From assembly GCA_027489245.1 (NCBI GenBank), contig JAIYAC010000016.1, positions 1-64,000 of the forward strand: DNA of 64,000 nucleotides, given 5' to 3'. The notes below the pieces were generated by a model. The model did not search any database. It worked only from the letters and a program-made list of their open reading frames with translations, and was not told the origin of the DNA. This document shows positions 46,558 to 55,351 of this stretch, one piece after another; within the stretch, counting starts at the first letter, position 1; each line of letters begins with the position of its first letter. The position numbers and the translations under genes were made by a program. Origin of the DNA: Neisseriaceae bacterium (GTDB lineage Bacteria; Pseudomonadota; Gammaproteobacteria; Burkholderiales; Chromobacteriaceae).

Positions 46558-47775
46558 TTACTGCAGGGCCGAGCACTGATTACGGCCCATGCGTTTGGAT
46601 TCATACATCGCCTGGTCGGCACGCCGCAGCCAGTCGTGCAAGGTATCCCCTTCCTTGAGCTGGGTCACCCCAAATGAAGCGGTCACCACCAGGGAGAGCG
46701 GTGCAGGTAACAGGGGGCTGGCAGCCAGCACGGTACAGAGCCGCCGTGCCAGGGCTGCGGCCTCTTGCAGCCGTGTGCCGGGCAACAGGATGATGAACTC
46801 CTCGCCACCAAAGCGTGCCAGCAAGTCGCCGGGTCTGAGCTGTGCTGCCAGCCGGTGTGCCAGGGCCACCAGCACTTCGTCACCAGTGTCGTGGCCATAG
46901 GAGTCATTGATCGCCTTGAAATAGTCGATATCCAGCATGATCAGGCTGCAGACCGCTTGCCCGTTTTCCCATTGCTCCAGGTAGTCGTTCAGTGCGGCAA
47001 GGGCGGCGCGCCGGTTGGGCAGCCGGGTCAGCTCATCCTGGTGAGCCATACTGCGAATCGTGCCAAGCGCCGCCTGTAAACGGACATGCTCCACCTGCAG
47101 GGCAGCGAGCGACTGCTCTGCCCGTTTATTGGCGTCCAGCAGCGCCTCGGAAAGCAACCGGGCCTGCAGGGCCGCGCGAACCCCCTTTACCAGCTGGCGG
47201 TTCACCACCCCGCTGTAGACAATCAGCAATAAGGCATAGAGTGCACCGGCAATCGCCACGTAAACATCCAGCGGTTGCGGGTGACACAGGGCATACAGCA
47301 AGACCGGCAAATAGATGCCCAGCAGGAAAATCACGACCGATGTCCAGAACATCGAATGCACCAGTACCACCATGGCGCAGATACCGCTGAGGACGATATA
47401 CACCATCATGGCGAATACCGGCGTAGCAATGGGCATCAGGAACCACACGCTCGCGCCCCAGCCCAGCCCCAGCAGGCCTTTGGAAGCCAGGTACAGGTGC
47501 ACCCAGCGCTGTTTGTTGGCCGGCTGGGCCTCGGCGAGCGCCTGCGGCAGACAGCAGGCCAGATTGAGGATAACGATCAGGGTAATCAGCACGCTCCAGA
47601 TATACAGCGGCTGCACATCTGCCAGGTGCTCGGCGTAGCTCAGATACAGCAAGAGTGCCGCAGCAACCGGTGTAGACAAGCTGGCCACAAAGCCACGCCT
47701 GGCTACCAGCCGAATGCGCTCGCCCAGTACCGCATCGGCAAGGAGGTGGTCGTCCACCTGGACTGTCGCAGACAT
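46558..47775 (-). CDS. Membrane-bound GGDEF diguanylate cyclase
   Basis: 405 residues. Five or six N-terminal membrane segments (about 30-190) form a MASE-like sensor; a short helical linker leads to a GGDEF domain with RFGGEEF (about 320-326), the active GGEEF variant. An inhibitory I-site RPGD lies five residues before it, so product feedback is likely. It makes c-di-GMP. The ATG at 47773-47775 has AAGGGG upstream. It precedes the GS-like gene by 173 nt; cotranscription is doubtful because of the promoter found there. Confidence 0.9.
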   Translation of the reverse strand: MSATVQVDDHLLADAVLGERIRLVARRGFVASLSTPVAAALLLYLSYAEHLADVQPLYIWSVLITLIVILNLACCLPQALAEAQPANKQRWVHLYLASKGLLGLGWGASVWFLMPIATPVFAMMVYIVLSGICAMVVLVHSMFWTSVVIFLLGIYLPVLLYALCHPQPLDVYVAIAGALYALLLIVYSGVVNRQLVKGVRAALQARLLSEALLDANKRAEQSLAALQVEHVRLQAALGTIRSMAHQDELTRLPNRRAALAALNDYLEQWENGQAVCSLIMLDIDYFKAINDSYGHDTGDEVLVALAHRLAAQLRPGDLLARFGGEEFIILLPGTRLQEAAALARRLCTVLAASPLLPAPLSLVVTASFGVTQLKEGDTLHDWLRRADQAMYESKRMGRNQCSALQ

Positions 47776-47899
47776 GCTGACCCCTTTGTACAAACGGGCC
47801 CTGCCATGGCGGGCATGGCCTGTGCTGATAGCGCGCGGGCTTGGTCGTACCGGGGCGGCAGCGCTGGCCGCCCCTTTACTGCCTTATGGCAGCACGTGC

Positions 47900-49159
47900 T
47901 TAGCCACGTACCTGGCCATCACCCAGCACGATCCACTTCTGGCTGGTCAGGCCGAGCAGCCCTACCGGGCCACGGGCATGGATCTTGTCGGTGGAAATAC
48001 CGATCTCGGCGCCCAGACCATACTCGAAACCATCGGCAAAGCGAGTGCTGGCATTCACCATCACGCTGGCCGAATCCACTTCGCGCAGGAACTGGCGCGA
48101 GCGGGCGTAATCGTCGGTGACGATGGCATCCGTGTGGTGGCTGCCATAGTGGTTGATGTGCTCGATGGCATCGTCGATACCGCCCACCACCTTGATGGCC
48201 AGAATCGGCGCCAGGTATTCAGTGCCCCAGTCATCAGCGCTAGCCGGTACCACTTTGTCACCCAGAATGCCACGCGTGCGTTCGCAACCACGCAGCTCTA
48301 CGCCTTTTTCCCAGTACGCTGCGGCCAACCTTGGCAGGATGAACTCGGCAAAGGCGGTATGCACCAGCAGCGTTTCCATGGTGTTACAGGTGCCGTAACG
48401 GTGGGTTTTGGCGTTCAGCGCAATATTGAAGGCCTTTTCCGGGTTGGCCGTGTCGTCGATATACACGTGACAGTTACCGTCCAGGTGCTTGATCACCGGC
48501 ACGCGGGCGTCGCGGGTGATGCGCTCGATCAGGCCTTTGCCACCACGCGGCACAATCACATCGACAAACTCGGTCTGGGTAATCAGCTCGCCCACGGCGG
48601 CACGGTCGGTGGTTTCCAGCACCTGCACCACGTGCTGCGGCAGGCCGGCCACACGCAGGCCCTCATGTACGCAGGCGGCAATGGCCTGGTTGCTATGGAA
48701 CGCTTCGGAGCCGCCACGCAAAATCACCGCATTGCCCGATTTCAGGCACAGGCCGGCCGCGTCGGCGGTCACGTTGGGGCGGGCTTCGTAGATGATGCCG
48801 ATCACGCCCAGCGGCACGCGCATCTTGCCCAGCTGGATACCGGACGGGCGGTAGCTGAACTCGCCCATTTCGCCCACCGGGTCCGGCAGCGCGGCAATCT
48901 GGCGCAGGCCTTCTGCCATGCCGTGCACGGTTTTTTCCGACAGGGTCAGGCGGTCGATCATGGCCTCTTCCAGGCCGTTTTTGCGCGCAGCCTCCAGGTC
49001 CAGCATATTGGCAGCTACCAAGCGCTCCAGGTCGCGCTCGATGGCATCGGCCATGGCGTGCAGGGCTTTATTCTTCTGGTTGGTATCGGCGCGGGCGATG
49101 GCGCGGCTGGCCTTGCGGGCAGCCTGGCCAACGACATTCATATAGTGCTTAACGTCCAT
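47900..49159 (-). CDS. proA: Gamma-glutamyl phosphate reductase (glutamate-5-semialdehyde dehydrogenase)
   Basis: 419 residues. It reduces gamma-glutamyl phosphate with NADPH in proline synthesis. It shows [50 protein letters not shown] and the catalytic cysteine in YGTCNTMET (about residue 257). The length is typical. proB is elsewhere in the window (13515), so the pathway's first two enzymes, usually adjacent, are unlinked. It diverges from prpE. Confidence 0.96.
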   Translation of the reverse strand: MDVKHYMNVVGQAARKASRAIARADTNQKNKALHAMADAIERDLERLVAANMLDLEAARKNGLEEAMIDRLTLSEKTVHGMAEGLRQIAALPDPVGEMGEFSYRPSGIQLGKMRVPLGVIGIIYEARPNVTADAAGLCLKSGNAVILRGGSEAFHSNQAIAACVHEGLRVAGLPQHVVQVLETTDRAAVGELITQTEFVDVIVPRGGKGLIERITRDARVPVIKHLDGNCHVYIDDTANPEKAFNIALNAKTHRYGTCNTMETLLVHTAFAEFILPRLAAAYWEKGVELRGCERTRGILGDKVVPASADDWGTEYLAPILAIKVVGGIDDAIEHINHYGSHHTDAIVTDDYARSRQFLREVDSASVMVNASTRFADGFEYGLGAEIGISTDKIHARGPVGLLGLTSQKWIVLGDGQVRG

Positions 49160-49338
49160 GGTCTTGTCCTGAAATACATGTGGTGTCCCTAGCTTTCAGA
49201 GTAATGCAAAGCGGGGGGATTCGGCCAGTGTTCATATCAAACCATGCCGGTACTACTGTCGTGTCACTTGAGGGCAAGCTCAGGTTTTATCGGTATTTAT
49301 ACAACGTTACCGGCACGGCAGCCGCCAGATACTGCACC

Positions 49339-49360
49339 GCACGATTGACCACGATCGTGC
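49339..49360. promoter_or_regulatory. Operator-like inverted repeat upstream of prpE
   Basis: GCACGAT-N8-ATCGTGC, perfect 7-bp arms, in the 265-bp divergent gap between proA and prpE, about 65 nt before the prpE ATG. The regulator is unknown. Confidence 0.5.
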
Positions 49361-49424
49361 TTACTCCTTATTTTGTCCGACAAGCAACCGCTTGACAGAT
49401 GCACAAGACCTTCAGGAGACCGGC

Positions 49425-51326
49425 ATGACCCCGTACCAGGCGTTTTATCAGCAATCCATCAACGAGCCCGAAACGTTCTGGGGAAGAGAAGCCAACCGCA
49501 TCCACTGGCACCGGCCATTCGATAAAGTACTGGCATACGATAAGCCACCGTTTCGCGACTGGTTTGCCGGCGGCCTGACCAACCTCTGTTACAACGCGGT
49601 AGACCGCCACCTGACGGACCGCGCCGAACAAACCGCACTGGCCTACGTGTCCAGCGAAACCGGTATCGAAACCGGCTACACCTTCCGCGAGCTGCACGAG
49701 GAAGTGGCCCGCTTTGCCGCCATCCTGCAGGCGCAGGGCGTGGCCAAGGGCGACCGCGTGCTGATCTACATGCCCATGATCCCCGAAGCCATCTTTGCCA
49801 TGCTGGCTACCGTGCGGCTGGGCGCGGTGCATTCGGTGGTATTCGGCGGCTTTGCCCCGGCCAGCCTGGCCACCCGTATCGAAGACGCCAGCCCTAAAGT
49901 GCTGGTGACCGCCGACGCCGGCATGCGTGGCGGCAAGGTGATTCCCTACAAACCGCTGGTGGACGAGGCGCTGGGTTACGCCGGCGCCAGCGCCCCGGGC
50001 AAGGTGATTGTGGTAAACCGTGGCCTGGCCGAAGCGCCCATGATGAAACCCGGCCGCGACCTGGACTACGACAGCCTGCGCGAAGCGCACCTGCACGACC
50101 GTGCCGAGGTGGAATGGGTGGAATCCAGCCACCCCAGCTACATCCTGTATACCTCGGGCACTACCGGCAAACCCAAGGGCGTGCAGCGTGACACCGGCGG
50201 CTACGCTGTGGCGCTGGCGGCCAGCATGGAATACATCTACGGTGGCAAACCGGGCGAGTGCTACTTTTCCACCTCCGACATCGGCTGGGTGGTGGGCCAC
50301 TCCTACATCGTGTACGGCCCACTGATCAACGGCATGACCACGCTGGTATACGAGGGCCTACCCATCCGCCCCGACGCCGGCATCTGGTGGCAGCTGGTAG
50401 AAAAATACCGCGTCAGCGTGATGTTCTCCGCCCCGACGGCCATCCGTGTGCTGAAAAAACAAGACCCGGCGTGGCTGCACAAACACGACCTGTCCAGCCT
50501 GCGCGCGCTATTCCTGGCCGGCGAGCCGCTAGATGAACCCACCGCCACCTGGATTGCCGGCGAGCTGGGCATCCCGGTGCTGGACAACTACTGGCAAACC
50601 GAAACCGGCTGGCCCATGCTGACGCTGTGCAATGGTGTAGAGAAAAAAGACGTGAAATTCGGCAGCCCCGGCCTGCCGGTGTACGGCTTCAATGTGAAAC
50701 TGTTTAACGAAAGCACCGGCGCCGAGGTTGGCCCCGGCGAGAAAGGCGTGATCGGTGTGATACCGCCGCTGCCGCCAGGCTGCATGAGCACGGTATGGGG
50801 GCAGGACCAGCGCTTTGTGGACACCTATTTCAGCCTGTTCAAGGACAAACTGGTGTACTCCAGCTTCGACTGGGGCATCAAGGATGAAGACGGCTACTAC
50901 ACCATCCTTGGCCGCACCGACGACGTGATCAACGTCGCCGGCCACCGCCTGGGTACGCGCGAAATCGAAGAGGCAGTCAGCAGCCACAGCGCCATTGCCG
51001 AAGTGGCCGTGGTAGGCGTGGAAGACAGCCTGAAAGGCCAGGTGCCCAAGGCATTTGCCGTGGTGAAAAACCCGGCCATCCTGGACGACCCGGCCAGCCG
51101 TGCCGCGCTGGAAAAAGAAGTCATCACCCGCGTGGCCGCCCAGCTGGGCGCCATTGCCAACCCGGCGCGGGTGTATTTTGTGAACCAGCTACCGAAAACC
51201 CGCTCGGGCAAGGTGCTGCGCCGCTCGATCCAGGCGCTGGCGGAGGGCCGCGACCCGGGCGACCTCACTACGCTGGACGACCCGGCGGGGATCGAACAGA
51301 TCCGCCAGATCATCCAGCAGCCATAG
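49425..51326 (+). CDS. prpE: Propionyl-CoA synthetase
   Basis: 633 residues, AMP-forming acyl-CoA synthetase. P-loop YTSGTTGKPKGVQRD (about 240-254), YWQTETGWP (A5), TDDVINVAGHRLGTREIEE (hinge) and the acetylatable lysine in KTRSGKVLRRSI (A10). PrpE prefers propionate over acetate; the closest look is to PrpE rather than Acs because of the length and GKPKGVQRD. Other prp (methylcitrate) genes are absent. The ATG at 49425 has CAGGAG upstream. Confidence 0.92.
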   Translation: MTPYQAFYQQSINEPETFWGREANRIHWHRPFDKVLAYDKPPFRDWFAGGLTNLCYNAVDRHLTDRAEQTALAYVSSETGIETGYTFRELHEEVARFAAILQAQGVAKGDRVLIYMPMIPEAIFAMLATVRLGAVHSVVFGGFAPASLATRIEDASPKVLVTADAGMRGGKVIPYKPLVDEALGYAGASAPGKVIVVNRGLAEAPMMKPGRDLDYDSLREAHLHDRAEVEWVESSHPSYILYTSGTTGKPKGVQRDTGGYAVALAASMEYIYGGKPGECYFSTSDIGWVVGHSYIVYGPLINGMTTLVYEGLPIRPDAGIWWQLVEKYRVSVMFSAPTAIRVLKKQDPAWLHKHDLSSLRALFLAGEPLDEPTATWIAGELGIPVLDNYWQTETGWPMLTLCNGVEKKDVKFGSPGLPVYGFNVKLFNESTGAEVGPGEKGVIGVIPPLPPGCMSTVWGQDQRFVDTYFSLFKDKLVYSSFDWGIKDEDGYYTILGRTDDVINVAGHRLGTREIEEAVSSHSAIAEVAVVGVEDSLKGQVPKAFAVVKNPAILDDPASRAALEKEVITRVAAQLGAIANPARVYFVNQLPKTRSGKVLRRSIQALAEGRDPGDLTTLDDPAGIEQIRQIIQQP

Positions 51327-51356
51327 CAAAGGCGGCGCAGGCCGCCGGCTCCCCTT

Positions 51357-51392
51357 GGCTCCCCCTGTATCGAGGCAGGGGGAGCCTTTTTT
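51357..51392 (+). terminator. Terminator after prpE
   Basis: Stem GGCTCCCCCTG/CAGGGGGAGCC, TTTTTT after it. Confidence 0.85.
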
Positions 51393-51400
51393 ACCGCCAG

Positions 51401-51440
51401 CCCATAAAAAAACCCGGCCGTAGCCGGGTTTTTTTATGGG
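51401..51440. terminator. Second terminator, for the chemotaxis receptor gene
   Basis: 18-bp perfect stem (51401-51418 with 51423-51440) containing AAACCCGGC, with a CGTA loop; T-run on both strands. It lies 14 nt after the receptor's stop on the minus strand. Confidence 0.85.
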
Positions 51441-51453
51441 TTACACCGCCGGT

Positions 51454-53082
51454 TTATATCTTGAACGTGGCAACCACCGCACCCAGATCCTGTGCGTGTA
51501 CGCTCAGCTGGCTCGCGGCTGCGGCAGTCTGGTCTACCGTCCCCTGGTTGGTTTCGGTCATGGACGAGATCACTTCGGCGCGCTGTGCAATATCGCGTAC
51601 CGCCAGCTGCTGCTCGCCCAGCGCCAGCGCTACCGATTCGATATGGCGGCTGATGTTGGCCGCATTATCACGAATGCCTTCAATCGCCTCGCTCGCCAGT
51701 CGGCTTTGCTCCACACCATCTTGCGTAGCAGTAACGCTGCCCTGCATGGTACCCACCACGTCGTGCATACCATGGCTGAGGTTATCGATCTGGCGGCTGA
51801 TATCCACGGTAGCCTGGCTAGTGCGTTCGGCCAGTTTGCGTACCTCGTCGGCCACCACCGCAAAGCCACGGCCGCTTTCGCCGGCACGGGCAGCTTCGAT
51901 CGCCGCATTCAGTGCCAGCAGATTAGTCTGATCGGCAATATCGTGAATCGTCTGGGTAATCGTGGCAATGGTACGGGTTTGCGTACTCAGGCCATCCAGC
52001 GCCTCGGCCGCGCCGGAAATATGGCCAGCAATACCACGGATATCGTCTGCCGACTGACGTATCAGGCCGGCACACTGGTTCACTGCCGCATCGGCGTGAT
52101 GCGCTTCCTGTTCTACATAGCGAATCTGCTCGGCCAGCTGGCTGATACTCTGTAATACCTCTTCCACCGATACGGCGATCGCGCGCGAGGCTTCACTTTG
52201 TGCATGCGAAGCATGCTGCACATCGTGTGCCGAACGGGACAAATCGCCCGCATTACCCTGTACCTGGCTGGCCAGGTCGCGGATACGGCCGGTAATGTCA
52301 CGCAGCTTGTCTTGCATATCAGACAGCGCACCCATCAAGCTGTTTTCGCGCCCGGCTGGCACCTTCAGCGCATGGCTCAGGTCTCCCGCTGCGATATAGC
52401 GGGTCTGACGCATGGCCTCTACCGGCTCGCCCCCCAAGCTGCGGAACACCCGGCGGTACTGCAATACCCCACCTACTGTCACCAGCAAGATCAGCAGGCT
52501 GCTCGTCAGCAGCAAACTGGTCTGTGCCGAGGCAATCTGGGCTTCGCTATCGCTCACGACCTGCTGCAGGTTCTGTTCTACGCGTTGATGCAGGGCATCC
52601 AGCTTTTTGGTGAGTGCCTCAGCCCGCTCGTCAAAGCCGGTACCGGGTGCCTTCATCAGGGTATTGCCCGCGTCACGCCCCTGGGTAATGTAGGCGTCAG
52701 CCATCTGCTGGCCTACCTGGTAAAAAGTATCCAGCAGCTGTCGTGTCGCCTGCGCGTCATCACCATACGCAGCGTCCAGTTGTTTGAGCTCGTCGAGTTG
52801 CTTAACTGCCGCCTGGTAATGTTCTTTGGCATCGCCAAAACCGTCGCGGTCACCGGTGGCACTGGCATCAGTAAGGAACTGCTGAATCTGCACCACATGG
52901 AAACGCAGGTCAGCCATGCGGTCGGCCAAACCATCGGCCACCTGATGTTCATAGCGGCTATTGGCCATGATCTTGTTGAGGCCAATCGTCACAATGACCG
53001 TCTGGGCGATCGCCAGCAGGACAGTCACCACAACAAAGCTGATCAGCAACGGGCGCAGTTTGCGCGAGGAAGGAATAGACAT
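51454..53082 (-). CDS. Methyl-accepting chemotaxis protein
   Basis: 542 residues. Membrane segment 1 at about 12-32, a periplasmic four-helix sensor region (33-185), membrane segment 2 near 190-210, then a HAMP segment, and the cytoplasmic signalling domain with the conserved hairpin [19 protein letters not shown] (about 385-403) and RKLAERT. It transmits attractant or repellent signals to CheA. The ligand is unknown. The ATG at 53080-53082 (MSIPSSRKL) is preferred over one five codons upstream. Confidence 0.94.
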   Translation of the reverse strand: MSIPSSRKLRPLLISFVVVTVLLAIAQTVIVTIGLNKIMANSRYEHQVADGLADRMADLRFHVVQIQQFLTDASATGDRDGFGDAKEHYQAAVKQLDELKQLDAAYGDDAQATRQLLDTFYQVGQQMADAYITQGRDAGNTLMKAPGTGFDERAEALTKKLDALHQRVEQNLQQVVSDSEAQIASAQTSLLLTSSLLILLVTVGGVLQYRRVFRSLGGEPVEAMRQTRYIAAGDLSHALKVPAGRENSLMGALSDMQDKLRDITGRIRDLASQVQGNAGDLSRSAHDVQHASHAQSEASRAIAVSVEEVLQSISQLAEQIRYVEQEAHHADAAVNQCAGLIRQSADDIRGIAGHISGAAEALDGLSTQTRTIATITQTIHDIADQTNLLALNAAIEAARAGESGRGFAVVADEVRKLAERTSQATVDISRQIDNLSHGMHDVVGTMQGSVTATQDGVEQSRLASEAIEGIRDNAANISRHIESVALALGEQQLAVRDIAQRAEVISSMTETNQGTVDQTAAAASQLSVHAQDLGAVVATFKI

Positions 53083-53333
53083 CGGCTGGACTTGCAAGAA
53101 AATTAACGCTCCTATTCTGAGGGTTTTTGCCGGGCAGCGCTTGCGCTATCAGACAAGCATTTGATCTGCGGCCAACTTCTATAAATGGCATGCGGTCTTC
53201 TGCGTCAGTGTGCAAACGCACTTCATGGGCAGATTGCACCCGTGATTGCGCCTGACAAGGCTTGTCATGCCAATAAGCAAGAGGCAGGCACACACTAACG
53301 ACGGCATGCCCGCCCCTGGGTGTCAGCAAGGAA

Positions 53334-54620
53334 CTAGCCGTGCTGCAATGTCTTTTTTACGCGACGCATGCCCAGCCACACCAGCATGGCGACAACCGGA
53401 ATGGCCAGCCCGGTCAGCAGCTCGGTGTTCAGGTGCAAACCGGCAGCCTTGCCCGCTTTGAACAGATAGCCCAGCAGCCCCACGGCGTAATAGGTGAGCA
53501 CACCGACAGACAGGCCTTCTACCGTTTCCTGCAGCCGCAGCTGCAGTTCGGCACGCCGGTCCATACTGGCCAGCAGGGCACGGTTCTGCGCCTCGTGTAC
53601 CACCTCTACCCGCGTACGCAGCAGTGCCGTACTGCGCTGCAGACGCGCCATCAGCCTTTCTTGCCGCTGTGCAGCGGTTTCACAGGTTTCCATGGCCGGG
53701 GCCAGGCGACGCTCCATGAATTCGTAAAAAGGCTGCAGGCCGGATAGCCGCGTTTCGCGCAGTTCGGCAATACGCCGCGCCACCAGCTTGTAGTAGGCAC
53801 GGGCGGCGGCAAAGCGGTACTGGCTTTGCGCAATCAGCTGTTCGCCCTGCGCGGACAGGTCGGTCAGCTCGTCCAGCATGGCGGCGTCGTGGGCGCTTTG
53901 TTGCGCCATATGCAGGGTAACGCTGCGCAGCCGGGTGCCCAGACGATCCAGCTCGCGCATCTGCCGCTTGGCCTCGGGTAGCGCCAGCAGGGCCAGCAGG
54001 CGGTAGGTTTCCATTTCGAACAGACGCTGCATCATGCGGCCAGACTGCGAGGGCCCCATGGCGCGGTCGATCACCACGTAGCGGCTGAAACCTTCTGCCA
54101 GCCGCGGGTCGGGGTGCAGGCGCAGGTCGGTATAGGCCACGCCATTGCCATCGCCGATTTCGGCACCGATCAGCTCCTGGCCACCAAACCAGCGCTGGGC
54201 GATATCCGGTGCGGGGGCTTCTTGCGAGGCAGGCAGCAGGACGGCATGCATGGCCACCATCACCGCGCCCGGCAGGCTACCCAGCCAGTCTGCCGGCAGG
54301 CGGTCTAGCGCGGTGCGCTCGAATGGCTCGACAAAGTCGCCACCCAGCACAAAGGTGTAGCGGGCAAATTCGGTATGCAAGGCCCAGCGGATGGTGAGGT
54401 CCCCCGCTACGCCGGTGTAGTGCATCTGGCCGTCGTCCGGCTGCGGCAGGCCCATGCGCTGCAGCAAATCCTGCAAGGCGCTGCGCTGCGGCGCTTCGGC
54501 TTCGTCAAAAAAAAGGGTGAGCGTGGTCAGCCGCGCCGGTGACGGTATGGCGATCGGCGGGCGCGCGTGCGCCTCGTCGTTCAGGCTGCGGCGAAGGGGG
54601 TGCGTATTGAGCGTGATCAT
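53334..54620 (-). CDS. DUF3422-family membrane protein
   Basis: 428 residues. The N-terminal ~150 is mixed alpha/beta (HPLRRSLNDEAHARPPIAI is the recognisable DUF3422 start), the middle is long amphipathic helices, likely coiled coil (about 230-350), and the C-terminus carries two membrane segments (VGVLTYYAVGLLGYLF and LLTGLAIPVVAMLVWLGM). The family is common in beta/gamma proteobacteria and uncharacterised. The ATG at 54618-54620 is chosen because the DUF begins there. Confidence 0.85.
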   Translation of the reverse strand: MITLNTHPLRRSLNDEAHARPPIAIPSPARLTTLTLFFDEAEAPQRSALQDLLQRMGLPQPDDGQMHYTGVAGDLTIRWALHTEFARYTFVLGGDFVEPFERTALDRLPADWLGSLPGAVMVAMHAVLLPASQEAPAPDIAQRWFGGQELIGAEIGDGNGVAYTDLRLHPDPRLAEGFSRYVVIDRAMGPSQSGRMMQRLFEMETYRLLALLALPEAKRQMRELDRLGTRLRSVTLHMAQQSAHDAAMLDELTDLSAQGEQLIAQSQYRFAAARAYYKLVARRIAELRETRLSGLQPFYEFMERRLAPAMETCETAAQRQERLMARLQRSTALLRTRVEVVHEAQNRALLASMDRRAELQLRLQETVEGLSVGVLTYYAVGLLGYLFKAGKAAGLHLNTELLTGLAIPVVAMLVWLGMRRVKKTLQHG

Positions 54621-54792
54621 CTGTTTGTGGAATCCCTGATTGCGAAGCTCTGCGGCTTCTGCAAGGCAGCTTACCTGCTGCCACGCTGGCGGGCTAGCCA
54701 GGCCACACAATGCGGCGCTGCCCAAGGCTATACCATGCAAGGATCACGCCAGCATGACAGGCTGGCTGCGCGAGGGTTGGCCGCAGGCGCGG

Positions 54793-55233
54793 CTAGCGCT
54801 CGTTATCGCTGCCGCGGTGGTGGCGCAGCAGCTTGCCCAGCGCTTCTTTCACTACCGGGTTGCGGATCTCGCCGGCGGCGCGGGCAAAGGCGTCCAGCCC
54901 GGCGTCGGACAGCTGGAACGATTTGCTGCGCACGGGCTTGGGCGGGGTGGGCAGCACCTTCACACGCAGGGTCTGCACCGGGTAGCCCTGGCGGGTCAGC
55001 GGCGCCACCACGCTATTGCCCAGCATGCGCAGGCGGGCGGCGACCGTGCTGTTGTGCGCGTACACCACCAGCTCGCCATCGCGAAAGCAGGCTACCTGGC
55101 AGTGCTGGCCCAGCATGCCGGGCAGCAGGCGCTTGAAGGCGCGGTCCAGCTGCAAGATGGCGTGGGCGGCAGCGGTCAGGTCGGCCAGGCGGGCGTCGCG
55201 TTTGCTGAACTGGCTAAGGGGCTGGCTACTCAT
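54793..55233 (-). CDS. dciA: DciA-type replicative helicase loader (DUF721)
   Basis: 146 residues. The KH-like DUF721 fold is visible at LGQHCQVACFRDGELVVYAHNSTVAARLRMLGNSVVAPL, with the C-terminal tail QLSDAGLDAFARAAGEI. DciA is thought to load DnaB in most bacteria that lack DnaC. It is usually just upstream of secA; here it is 2.4 kb before it, divergent, with a phosphatase gene between. Start ATG 55231-55233. Confidence 0.86.
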   Translation of the reverse strand: MSSQPLSQFSKRDARLADLTAAAHAILQLDRAFKRLLPGMLGQHCQVACFRDGELVVYAHNSTVAARLRMLGNSVVAPLTRQGYPVQTLRVKVLPTPPKPVRSKSFQLSDAGLDAFARAAGEIRNPVVKEALGKLLRHHRGSDNER

Positions 55234-55298
55234 GGGCTTTGATGGCAAGACGGGGTAACAGAGTGTAGCCGATCTGCCGCGTGGCAGCCGTGAAAAAG

Positions 55299-55335
55299 CC
55301 TGCGGCCAACCTGGCTAGCAGGTTGGCCGCAGGCT
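55299..55335 (-). terminator. Terminator of phoD formed by two inverted uptake-like words
   Basis: TGCGGCCAAC at 55301-55310 and GTTGGCCGCA at 55322-55331 face each other; the stem runs from GCCTGCGGCCAACCTG to its complement (55299-55314 with 55319-55334, 16 bp) with a 4-nt loop. On the minus strand it is followed by TTTTT, 17 nt after the phoD stop (55352). Confidence 0.92.
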
Positions 55336-55351
55336 GATGGTGCACGCGGGC

